NCBI RefSeq assembly: GCF_000236705.1
Contig: NC_016599.1
Span: forward strand, 3,224,001 to 3,288,000
Reading direction: 5' to 3'
DNA: 64,000 nucleotides
From: Owenweeksia hongkongensis DSM 17368
GTDB lineage: Bacteria; Bacteroidota; Bacteroidia; Flavobacteriales; Schleiferiaceae
The notes under the pieces are model-generated. The model ran no database searches. It was given only the letters and a program-made list of their open reading frames with translations, and had not been told where the DNA came from. This document shows, piece by piece, positions 53,588-61,317 of the stretch (the stretch's first letter is position 1; the number at the start of each line of letters is the position of its first letter). The translations under genes and the position numbers were made by a program.

Positions 53588-54358
53588 CTACACGATTTTG
53601 TTGAACACATATTTCTTATTGAGATAAAGCAATACTACCGGAGGGAAAATCAATAGGCAGCAGCTTAGTGCCCCGTAGTAAAAATTGGCTTCCTTTATAA
53701 ATAGAAATACTTTGATGGTAAGCGTTTGCACCTTTCCAACCCCTATTATGGAAGTGAGTCCGTATTCGAACCATGAGATTAAAAAGGTTTGAAAAAAGCA
53801 GATTAACAACATGCCTTTTGCAATGGGGAATAGCACTTTGAAAAAGGTCTGTACTCGGTTTCCACCAAGGGTAGCCACCAGATTTTCGAGGCTCTTGGTG
53901 CGCTCATTCCAAAAGCTGCTGAAAAAAATCAGGGCGTAGGGAAAAGCAATCATAAACTGAGCAACGATTACTCCAGTTGGTTTCCCAAATAAGCCAAGCT
54001 TTAAAAAGAAAAAACTAAGACAGGCGCCAAATACCACAGGGGCCATTATGTATGGAAAATAGGTGAGGAGTGTTAAAGTATTTTTTCTTGGATGATAGGA
54101 TACCGTTCGGCTGATGAAAAATCCAGATAAAGTAGAAACTGTAGCTACCGAAAGTGAAATGACCACCGAGATTATAAAACTTCCAAGTAGTCCCGTTTCC
54201 GAACCAAAAATGCGACTCCAGTTTTTCAGTCCAAAATAGGCAGGCAGCACTTCAGGGAAACGCCAATTGGAAGCCATGGAAAGTAGCACCAGATACACAA
54301 AAGGGAAGAGTATCAGGATTACGAGAAGGGATAATATTGCGGGTTTCCAGAGTTTCAT
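53588..54358 (-). CDS. ABC importer permease, second subunit
   Basis: 256 residues with about six transmembrane helices. The cytoplasmic EAA-like loop is LENLVATLGGNRVQTFFKVLFP. The family is the type I importer permease of the ThiP/YnjC/PotC kind. In E. coli YnjC the two permease halves are fused; here they are separate genes. It pairs with the permease at 54639-55502. Confidence 0.87.
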   Translation of the reverse strand: MKLWKPAILSLLVILILFPFVYLVLLSMASNWRFPEVLPAYFGLKNWSRIFGSETGLLGSFIISVVISLSVATVSTLSGFFISRTVSYHPRKNTLTLLTYFPYIMAPVVFGACLSFFFLKLGLFGKPTGVIVAQFMIAFPYALIFFSSFWNERTKSLENLVATLGGNRVQTFFKVLFPIAKGMLLICFFQTFLISWFEYGLTSIIGVGKVQTLTIKVFLFIKEANFYYGALSCCLLIFPPVVLLYLNKKYVFNKIV

Positions 54359-54391
54359 AGTTGGGCAATATTTTTATTTCTGTTCGTTTTT

Positions 54392-54636
54392 GGCTTGACC
54401 CAAAAAGAACCAAAAAGGTCAAGGCTTCGCCCTTTGGAGGGGCTTCTCTTTATCAAGCCTAAGTGCGATCGGGTGATCTCCTCAATTCTTCGGAGCTTCC
54501 CGGTCTTACTAAGGCTTGATTTCGAATCATCCCCTCCAAAGGCCAAGGCTGATCCTTCCATCAGGTTCAGGGCTTCGGTAGCACCTTCTGTTTCTATAAA
54601 CTCTTGGCGTGCTTTGCGCCTTTGCGTGATATTATG
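54392..54636. repeat. Long palindromic repeat element between the two permease genes
   Basis: It starts with TTGACCCAAAAAGAACCAAA-type sequence common in Bacteroidota gaps. It contains a long stem: CCTTTGGAGGGG (54431-54442) pairs with 54531-54542, and inside it ATCAAGCCT (54452-54460) pairs with 54512-54520. A CGCAAAG-type half copy (54601-54630) ends it. A 94-residue minus-strand frame across it has no coding character. Confidence 0.75.
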
Positions 54637-54638
54637 CA

Positions 54639-55502
54639 TCAGTTATCTACTATGGCTTCAGTGGTTTTACTTTTTTTGGAAAAGAGCAGAATAGCGGCCA
54701 GCGACACAATGATTGTGTAAATCACAGCTACCACATAGCCTTCAGATATTTTGGTGAGGTCATATTGCTTGATTTCTCGAATAACAAGTACCGAAAGCAT
54801 TTGTGGAGACTCTTGCCCGAGTATCAGGGGAACTTCATACGCTCCGAGTAGAAATATGAAGTACAATACAACCAGCGTCCAGGTTTTTCGAAGCATTACA
54901 GGTAGGCTTACCCTCCAGGTAATTTGCCTAGGAGAGGCGCCCAAAGAGTACGCCAGGCGCGATAGGTCGGCCACTCTTTCATTTTTGTACACATTCAAAA
55001 ACAGTAGCACAAAAAAGGGCATAACCCCTGTGATAAATGTGAGGATGATACCAATGGCATACTGGTCGTTTACCAAATCGGGGAACTGTCGAGCTTCAAC
55101 CAACCAGCCCAGTTTGTAGCTAAGCCGGGAGAAAAAACCTGCTTTGCTAAAAAGCTGAAACGTGAAGAAAGCTGCCACCACACCAGGAATAGCTAAGGGC
55201 AGGTAAATAACAAATGATAAGAGTTTTCTATTCAACTCCTTGGTGAACTTTAGGGCTAACCATAATGCCAGCCCCACGGAAATGGTAACGGAAACCGCAG
55301 CTATGGCAGCACTGTATCCAAATGATTTAAAAAATTCTCCCGAAGTAATGGCAGATTCCCAAAAGCGGGTGGTGAAACCATCATTCACAACACCTACCAC
55401 GCCAAAGCTGTAGAGCACCGAATATATAAATGCCGCGGCAAATGGCACTACACCAATCAGTACGAAAAAGAGCAGGCCAATATTTGAGTATTTATTTTTC
55501 AA
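54639..55502 (-). CDS. ABC importer permease, first subunit
   Basis: 287 residues with six transmembrane helices (first at about 8-28). The EAA loop is LSRLAYSLGASPRQITWRVSLP, matching type I importers. It starts 11 bp inside the 3' end of the binding-lipoprotein gene, so the two are translationally coupled. The last residues (LFSKKSKTTEA) are cytoplasmic. Confidence 0.88.
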   Translation of the reverse strand: MKNKYSNIGLLFFVLIGVVPFAAAFIYSVLYSFGVVGVVNDGFTTRFWESAITSGEFFKSFGYSAAIAAVSVTISVGLALWLALKFTKELNRKLLSFVIYLPLAIPGVVAAFFTFQLFSKAGFFSRLSYKLGWLVEARQFPDLVNDQYAIGIILTFITGVMPFFVLLFLNVYKNERVADLSRLAYSLGASPRQITWRVSLPVMLRKTWTLVVLYFIFLLGAYEVPLILGQESPQMLSVLVIREIKQYDLTKISEGYVVAVIYTIIVSLAAILLFSKKSKTTEAIVDN

Positions 55503-56706
55503 TTACTTCAGTTCTAAAGTCATCATACAGGCGAATCATATACTCCGGAGCAGGTTCTTTAATTGCTTTTTTGGCCAGCTTTTCAAGGTTTGGAGAGTAT
55601 TGAGGTTTAGGAGCATTTTCAAATTTCGCTCTCCATTCTTCGGGCAAGAGATTAAGGTCGAGCACGGTGCGGGCTTCACGACCATTTCGGGTTTGCTTGT
55701 AATATTGAGCCTCAGGCGACAGCAAGAAATTAATTACCGTCATAGCCCCAGCCTTATTGCTGCTGTTGTAAGGAATTCCGAGGTAGTTAGAATTGAGAAT
55801 GGTGCCATTGTCCCAGGCGTAGGCACGGGTTGTTTTTGGAAAAAGCCCATCACGTATTTTATCTTCTATTCCGCCTTCGCTAAATCCATAAACCAAGTGT
55901 AACTCGCCCGTGGCAAACATCTGGTCTACTTTGGTGTGTTCTTTGGGAAAAGTGCTACCTCCTTTCCAGAAATATTTTTTGTTTCTATTGATGTAATCCC
56001 ACAATTGCTCAGAAAGCCTATTGTATTTTTCTTCATCAAACTCACCATCCAGACTGGTAGGCGAGCCTCCTATTTCTGCCAAAAAGCTTTTCAATAAGGT
56101 CATTCCGGAAAAGTCGTTGGATATAGTAAAAGTCCCAGGGTTTTCTTTTAGGTAGGCTTCAAGCTGATTTAGATTTCTTGGCGGATTGGACACTTGAGCA
56201 GAGTCGTAGACTAGTGCATATTGCCCCATGCCCCAAGGCGCTTCCATGTAATTTACTGGTTGTTGGAAATCAATGCTGATAAAGGGGTTGTCAAAATTTA
56301 TGTATTTAGAACTGGGAAGTTTTTTTACAAAAGGCCCCCATAAGCCATCAATTTTTCTGAGCTGAAAGAAGGTTTCACCATTAATCCAAACAATGTCCAC
56401 CTGGCCTTTTTCTACCCCAGCTTGTTTTTCACCCATTACCAGTTGTACTACTTCAGGACCTTGGCCACCAGTAATTTCCAAGTCAATATTATGGAGCTCT
56501 TTTACCCTTGGAATTACATAATTGTTGATGTAATCATTTAATGAAGGATTGCCTTGCCACATCATAAAATTCACGGTGGTACCGCTAGCCTTTTGGGTAA
56601 TGGTGTCCCAAGGTGCTTCAGAAAGGTTGATGTCAGATTCTGGAGGTGTAGAATTGCAAGATACCAAGCCTACGAGCAATGCAAATGCGTAGAATATTCT
56701 ATTCAC
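55492..56706 (-). CDS. ABC importer substrate-binding lipoprotein (YnjB-like)
   Basis: 404 residues from the GTG at 56706. A TTG at 56739 would add 11 residues that spoil the signal peptide. Lipobox GLVSC. The family marks are VNFMMWQGNPSLNDYINNYVIPRVKE, GEKQAGVEKGQVDIVWINGETF, EAPWGMGQYALVYDS and MTVINFLLSPEAQ, typical of YnjB and the thiamine/spermidine cluster. The E. coli Ynj ligand is not established. It is the first gene of the nine-gene cluster. No riboswitch or clear promoter was found upstream. Confidence 0.88.
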   Translation of the reverse strand: MNRIFYAFALLVGLVSCNSTPPESDINLSEAPWDTITQKASGTTVNFMMWQGNPSLNDYINNYVIPRVKELHNIDLEITGGQGPEVVQLVMGEKQAGVEKGQVDIVWINGETFFQLRKIDGLWGPFVKKLPSSKYINFDNPFISIDFQQPVNYMEAPWGMGQYALVYDSAQVSNPPRNLNQLEAYLKENPGTFTISNDFSGMTLLKSFLAEIGGSPTSLDGEFDEEKYNRLSEQLWDYINRNKKYFWKGGSTFPKEHTKVDQMFATGELHLVYGFSEGGIEDKIRDGLFPKTTRAYAWDNGTILNSNYLGIPYNSSNKAGAMTVINFLLSPEAQYYKQTRNGREARTVLDLNLLPEEWRAKFENAPKPQYSPNLEKLAKKAIKEPAPEYMIRLYDDFRTEVIEK

Positions 56707-56783
56707 AATAAAAGTTTTCAGGCATTGGTTATAAACCAAATTTCCCTGTGTTAATAAGGATTACAAAAGGGGAGATAAGTTTT

Positions 56784-57485
56784 CTAAGAAAAACTTGGTG
56801 GGGCTCGAAGTCCCTTTTGAAGCAAAGAGGGAGAGCTGGTGTGCGGTATGCGATAAAACAGGGTGAAAATCGTTTGACCAAGCAGTTTTAGCAGAAGAAT
56901 CTTCAAGGATTGAAGTTTGCTATGATCAGTGGACGATTCCCAAATTACAGATTCATGATCTACGTCTACCAAAGTGTGAAGTAGTGCTGTAGAACAGTCA
57001 AATGCTTTGAAGTAATTGGCAAGACTCTTATGCACTGCTGAGGTTTGCCAAGGAATGTTTTGAAAAGTTTCTTTGCAAAAAGCACTTTTGTTTAAACCAA
57101 TCAAATAATCACCGCCATCAGCCGTGGGGCCTAAAACAGATTTTTGTTGGTCCAGAATATTTGCCGCTTGCAATAAGTCATCTGAGGTAAGCTCCGGTGT
57201 ATCGTTACCAATGGAGATTACATTATCATAACCCTGACTAAAAACGTATTCAAAGGCATTGGCAAATCGCTCACCAAAATTGTACCCACGCTGCTTGTTC
57301 TCATCAATCCAGAAAATAGGGAGTTGTGAATCCTTTGCCGTATGGAGGCTATGGTCTAAAAGGGATTGAAAGATGGTTCTGTTGAACCTCTTGCGCTGAG
57401 ACGAAAAAAGATTTTTCTCCAAGCTTTCAGCTTTCGCTGATCGAGAGAAAATAAGAACGGCAGTATTTGAAAATTGGTTGCTCAA
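56784..57485 (-). CDS. DUF2064 (TIGR04282-like) nucleotide-sugar-transferase-fold protein
   Basis: 233 residues from a TTG start. The core has AVLIFSRSAKAESLEKN, GERFANAFEYVFSQGYDNVISIGNDTPELTSDDLL, GPTADGGDYLIGL and ADVDH-like TLVDVDHESV, which is the DUF2064 plan: GNDTPEL and GP-x-x-DGG-x-x-L-x-GL. The last 50 residues diverge. A second DUF2064 gene lies at 59120, and its gene context suggests a role near the glycosyltransferase group there. The substrate is unknown. Confidence 0.82.
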   Translation of the reverse strand: MSNQFSNTAVLIFSRSAKAESLEKNLFSSQRKRFNRTIFQSLLDHSLHTAKDSQLPIFWIDENKQRGYNFGERFANAFEYVFSQGYDNVISIGNDTPELTSDDLLQAANILDQQKSVLGPTADGGDYLIGLNKSAFCKETFQNIPWQTSAVHKSLANYFKAFDCSTALLHTLVDVDHESVIWESSTDHSKLQSLKILLLKLLGQTIFTLFYRIPHTSSPSLLQKGLRAPPSFS

Positions 57486-57624
57486 GCTAAAGTGATCCCT
57501 TGTGAGTTCGTTAATTTAAACAATTCTACTGGGGATTTACGAGAACGGTTTTTAATCGGATTGATTTAATCTGAATTTTTTTGAAAATAATAAAAGGGCA
57601 TATGATGTAGAAGATGAAAAAACA

Positions 57625-58134
57625 TCAATCGTAACTCTTTTCGCCTTCACTCAACCAAAGCCCCCACACAAAATTATAAGGGTGGATTTTTTTGGTTTGG
57701 CCCTCATCATTATACACAGGATGATTCTGATTTATCCATTCAAATATACCTCCGTACAAGTTTGAAACATTATTGTAACCAGCCTCAAGAAGTTTAGTAG
57801 TTACCTTTTGGCTTCGGGCGCCCACAGAGCAATACACTACTAATTTCTTGTTCTTAAGATTTTCGGGTACTCTATCCAACGTAAAATCTTCATAACCCAC
57901 CCAAATGGCATTTTTCATGTGGCTAACCTCATACTCTTCTTTTGACCGGGAGTCTAAAGTGACCACATCATCCATTTTGGCAAGTTGCTCTACAGAAACT
58001 GCAGGAACGGTATCACTTAGAAGCCCGTCCAACATGATTCCATAGGCTTTGCTTTCTACTTTTTTTTGCGCCATAGCGGGTAAATGTAGAAGAAAAAGAA
58101 TTCCAAGGATGTAAAACTGAACTGGAATACTCAT
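57625..58134 (-). CDS. Periplasmic rhodanese-domain protein
   Basis: 169 residues with a signal peptide (cleaved near AMAQKK). One rhodanese domain: VEQLAKMDDVVTLDSRSKEEYEVSHMKNAIWVG and the active loop VVYCSVGARSQKV with Cys102 as the sulfur acceptor, then YNNVSNLYGGIFEWI. It would transfer sulfane sulfur outside the cytoplasm. E. coli ynjBCD is followed by a rhodanese gene, ynjE, so its closeness to the YnjB-like importer is suggestive, though YnjE is larger and has several domains. Confidence 0.87.
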   Translation of the reverse strand: MSIPVQFYILGILFLLHLPAMAQKKVESKAYGIMLDGLLSDTVPAVSVEQLAKMDDVVTLDSRSKEEYEVSHMKNAIWVGYEDFTLDRVPENLKNKKLVVYCSVGARSQKVTTKLLEAGYNNVSNLYGGIFEWINQNHPVYNDEGQTKKIHPYNFVWGLWLSEGEKSYD

Positions 58135-58220
58135 GATAGTTTTAAAAACTAAACTGCGATAATTGTATTTACGTAAGTGCAGTGGTCAAATGTTTAGTTT
58201 TGTCAATATAATTCAATTGT

Positions 58221-59096
58221 GTGAAACAATTTTCTGAGTTTATCGAAATCCCATTTATGGATAATGTAGCCTTTCCCATTCTGCTGGGGCTATTTATCCT
58301 GCTGGTCATTCTGGAGTTTGTAATTGTACTCCGTCCATGGAAAACGAGCCGATGGTTTAGGTGGATAAACAATAGCCTGGTAGCTGTGACAGGGTTGCCT
58401 ACGGCCCGGCTACTTTTGCTGCCAGCTACTCTATTTATGGCAACACTATGCCAAGCGGAAGGTTTTGGGCTTCTCAATTGGTTTGAATTTCCAGTATGGG
58501 TAGCGTGGCCTGTTGGTTTATTAGCATTGGATTATGCCATGTATCATTGGCATCGTATCAATCACCTGGTTCCATTTTTATGGCGTTTTCACAATGTACA
58601 CCATGCAGACATGGAAATGGATATTTCTACGGCTATTCGCTTCCACTTTGGTGAGCAATTGTTTTCCATACCTTATAGGTTGATTGTTATTTCACTATTT
58701 GGCGTAAGCCCAATGATGGTATTGGTATACGAGCTTGTATTTGAAGCAGCCACTCTTTTTCATCACAGCAATATTAGATTGCCTAAAAAGATGGAGGGCC
58801 TAATGGTAAAACTAATCGTAACACCGAGGATGCACGGTATACATCACTCAGTAGTAAAAAATGAAACCGACAGCAATTATTCTACAGTGCTGAATGTTTG
58901 GGATAGAATACATAGCACGAGGAGATTAAATATACCACAGGAAAAAATCACCATTGGTGTGCCAGCTTATAGGTCTAAAGCGGACAATAAATTTTGGAGA
59001 CTTCTGATATTACCATTTACAAAACAGCGCGGATGGGTATATGAAGACCAGTCTGTGCCAGAGCGTGATGCTACTGATAAGACACAAGTATTCTGA
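58221..59096 (+). CDS. Fatty acid hydroxylase/sterol desaturase family membrane protein
   Basis: 291 residues from a GTG start. About four transmembrane helices, with the His clusters of the di-iron site: HWHRINHLVPFLWRFHNVHHAD (HRxxH and HxxHH in part) and MHGIHHSVVKNE near the C terminus. These enzymes hydroxylate or desaturate lipid substrates in the membrane. It starts the plus-strand run with the DUF2064 gene 23 bp downstream. The lipid is unknown; hopanoid, sterol and carotenoid substrates are all possible. Confidence 0.88.
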   Translation: MKQFSEFIEIPFMDNVAFPILLGLFILLVILEFVIVLRPWKTSRWFRWINNSLVAVTGLPTARLLLLPATLFMATLCQAEGFGLLNWFEFPVWVAWPVGLLALDYAMYHWHRINHLVPFLWRFHNVHHADMEMDISTAIRFHFGEQLFSIPYRLIVISLFGVSPMMVLVYELVFEAATLFHHSNIRLPKKMEGLMVKLIVTPRMHGIHHSVVKNETDSNYSTVLNVWDRIHSTRRLNIPQEKITIGVPAYRSKADNKFWRLLILPFTKQRGWVYEDQSVPERDATDKTQVF

Positions 59097-59119
59097 AAAA
59101 TGGCAGACCCTGATTTTAC

Positions 59120-59707
59120 ATGAAACAAGCCCTTATCACTTTTATTCGTAACCCTGAACTGGGCAAAGGCAAAACGCGTTTGGCTAAAGATTCTTCAAAG
59201 GAATACGCCTTGGAGATTTATATAAAACTGCTTGAGCACACAAGAAAGGTGTGCACACAAACTGATGCTGAGCGCTACGTCTTTTATGCCGATTACATTA
59301 ATGCTGAGGATGAATGGAGTACCGATGATTTTCAAAAGAGATTGCAGCTGGATGGAGGTCTTGGTGAAAAAATGAAAGATGCTTTCTCCACTGTGTTCAG
59401 CGAAGGCTGTGATAAGGCCATTATAATTGGTAGTGATTGCCCGGATATAAGTTCAGAGTTAATTGAAAATGCATTCAAGGAATTAAACTCGAATGATTTT
59501 GTAATAGGACCTTCCAACGATGGTGGTTATTACCTTTTAGGGATGAACACGCTTTTTAGTCCAATTTTTGAAAATAAAACCTGGAGTGCCGAAACTGTAC
59601 TGGAAGAAACTGTAAAGGATATTTCAAATGCTGGCTTTAGCATAAAACTATTGAAGCCGCTTACCGATGTTGACCATCTTGAAGATGTGCCTCAAAAGTG
59701 GCGCTAA
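59120..59707 (+). CDS. TIGR04282-type (DUF2064) glycosyltransferase-fold protein
   Basis: 195 residues. FIRNPELGKGKTRLAKD at the N terminus (the KTRLA motif), LDGGLGEKMKDAF, IIIGSDCPDISSELIENAF, FVIGPSNDGGYYLLGM and the end LKPLTDVDHLEDV match TIGR04282, annotated as arsenosugar-associated. The name reflects gene neighbours only, and no arsenic gene is in this window. A convergent TIGR04283-type gene lies across a MITE-like element, the usual partner. Its stop codon sits at the left end of that element. Confidence 0.88.
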   Translation: MKQALITFIRNPELGKGKTRLAKDSSKEYALEIYIKLLEHTRKVCTQTDAERYVFYADYINAEDEWSTDDFQKRLQLDGGLGEKMKDAFSTVFSEGCDKAIIIGSDCPDISSELIENAFKELNSNDFVIGPSNDGGYYLLGMNTLFSPIFENKTWSAETVLEETVKDISNAGFSIKLLKPLTDVDHLEDVPQKWR

Positions 59708-59877
59708 ACCCAAATTATGTAGTAGAAAATCTATTGCGTTTTGAATCTACTGCAAAATCAAGCGCTTCGCTGTGTTTTCGGATTTTACCATAGCTGTGCT
59801 ATGCTGAAACCCGTAAAACACCTGATTTTATTGTAGTTTCAATTCTCATCACGAAGTTCTACTGCATAATCTGGGTT
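59707..59877. mobile_element. MITE-like element with 20-bp terminal inverted repeats
   Basis: A 171-bp stretch whose left end (59707-59726) and right end (59858-59877) are inverted copies with two mismatches (AACCCAAATTATGTAGTAGA form). It has internal repeats of the CTATTGC/CTACTGC motif and no open frame. The termini overlap the stop codons of both convergent genes. Confidence 0.6.
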
Positions 59878-60580
59878 AAAAAGCATTCTTTCTATAGCTG
59901 AGCATTTTGCGATAGGTCTCCAGCAATTCTTCTTGGGTAGCGCCTTTTCTATACATGCTTACCACTTTTATATTGGCACGCATCACCCTTAGCCAGCTAT
60001 TGGCGTAGTATTTTCTGGCTGATACCAAAGTGGATTTAGGGATCAACCTGAAATTGCCCTTTGTTCTGATTTTCTTCAAAAAATCATAATCTTCCATGAT
60101 GAGCATATCCTCCCTGAATTTGCCAACGGAATAAAACAATTCTTTGGAGCAAAATATACTCTGGTCACCACCACGGCAGTAAATCCAGTTGATATGAGTC
60201 AAAAAATTATTGATGATAAGTATAAGCCTGTTGCTGTCAAACTTAAAGCGAAAGCCGCCACAATTGTAGTTTTCATTCAGAGCTTCCTTTATATCATCAT
60301 AAAAAGATAGAGGAGGTCTGCTGTCAGCGTGTACAAAGTAAAATACATCACCAGAAGCCTTGCTCACTCCGTAGTTCATTTGCCCAGCTCGTCCCTTTAC
60401 GGGAGATAAATAAGTATCTACGCCAAGTGACCGGGCTTTTTCTAATGTGCAATCATCACTTCCACCATCGCTTACAATGATTTCACCGAGCTTATCTTTA
60501 AGACCTTCCTGCAGATGCTGGATGGTCTCCTCAATATTATCAACTTCGTTATATGTAGGTATAACTATACTTAAATGCAT
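59876..60580 (-). CDS. TIGR04283-type family 2 glycosyltransferase
   Basis: 234 residues. GT2 signatures: IVIPTYNEVDNIEETIQHLQEG, EIIVSDGGSDDCT, GRAGQMNYGVSKASGDVFYFVHADSRPP (in part), DYDFLKKIRTKG. The GRAGQMN block is characteristic of TIGR04283, the partner of TIGR04282 in arsenosugar-type and other loci. It is cytoplasmic, with a hydrophobic stretch near the C terminus. It is 8 bp downstream of DUF547 and probably cotranscribed with it and the flavoprotein. Confidence 0.88.
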   Translation of the reverse strand: MHLSIVIPTYNEVDNIEETIQHLQEGLKDKLGEIIVSDGGSDDCTLEKARSLGVDTYLSPVKGRAGQMNYGVSKASGDVFYFVHADSRPPLSFYDDIKEALNENYNCGGFRFKFDSNRLILIINNFLTHINWIYCRGGDQSIFCSKELFYSVGKFREDMLIMEDYDFLKKIRTKGNFRLIPKSTLVSARKYYANSWLRVMRANIKVVSMYRKGATQEELLETYRKMLSYRKNAF

Positions 60581-60588
60581 AGGCGCAA

Positions 60589-61293
60589 TTACTGCTCATT
60601 AAGACCCCAATTATACTCTAAATATTCGATGTCAGCATCGCGGTTTATCTTAATTGGTGCAAATTGATTAAGATAGTCAATGAGGCTGCCATCTTGCGTA
60701 AAGTCTGCTTTGTACCAGGTAAAGTACTTGGAAAGCTTTAATTTATCAGCTTCAATGATATTCTTGTTCTGGTTGGCCAAAAAGAATCTCCCTTGCTCAT
60801 TTAGTTGTTTATCAAGCTTATCTGCTTCATAAGCCTCACTTCTAAGCTTGGGACAACTTATGGAAGCACAGACAAGTGCAAAGTGAATTCTGGGGTCATT
60901 AAATTTACTTCTTAATATGTTGTGCTCAATCTTGTCGAGGTTATAAGTTTTGTTGGCAATTTGTATAAACTTCTTTTGCCAAGGCGTATTTACCCGTGGA
61001 ATCTGAATGTATGGGCCGATGTCCTTAATGCTTTTCAAAGGGTAGTGGTCTATTATCAGCTTAATCGTAAAAGCATTGTAGACATTTATCCAGTAAGCTA
61101 TCTGTTCATTTTTACTCCAACTTCCGTCAGGCGAGGTAGAGATTAATGAGTCGAGGTATTCTTCAAAAACGTCTTTTTCGCTGATAAAGCCTTTATAGTC
61201 CACAAAGCCTGCATCGTTCACATACTTTTTAAGCAGGCTCGAAAACACTTCATTTGAGGGTGGTGAAGAAATAATATCAGCTTTAGGGTTCAT
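60589..61293 (-). CDS. DUF547 protein
   Basis: 234 residues. The family core is ISTSPDGSWSKNEQIAYWINVYNAFTIKLIIDHYPLKSIKDIG (in part), with DPRIHFALVCASISCPKL (Cys in the SCPKL motif) and YFTWYKADFT. DUF547 proteins are common in Bacteroidota and Proteobacteria next to glycosyltransferase/flavoprotein clusters. Some resemble transglutaminase-like Cys proteases, and the Asn/Cys/His arrangement fits, but activity is unproven. It lies between the MerA-like and TIGR04283 genes. Confidence 0.85.
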   Translation of the reverse strand: MNPKADIISSPPSNEVFSSLLKKYVNDAGFVDYKGFISEKDVFEEYLDSLISTSPDGSWSKNEQIAYWINVYNAFTIKLIIDHYPLKSIKDIGPYIQIPRVNTPWQKKFIQIANKTYNLDKIEHNILRSKFNDPRIHFALVCASISCPKLRSEAYEADKLDKQLNEQGRFFLANQNKNIIEADKLKLSKYFTWYKADFTQDGSLIDYLNQFAPIKINRDADIEYLEYNWGLNEQ

Positions 61294-61317
61294 GGTGAAT
61301 AGCGGTGTAGTTTAGGG

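Noticed and set aside
54355-54639. A 94-residue minus-strand frame between the two permease genes
   Set aside because: It covers a long palindromic intergenic repeat and has no conserved protein character.
56707-56783. TPP or other riboswitch before the YnjB-like gene
   Set aside because: No conserved thi-box or other riboswitch core sequence could be found in the short leader.
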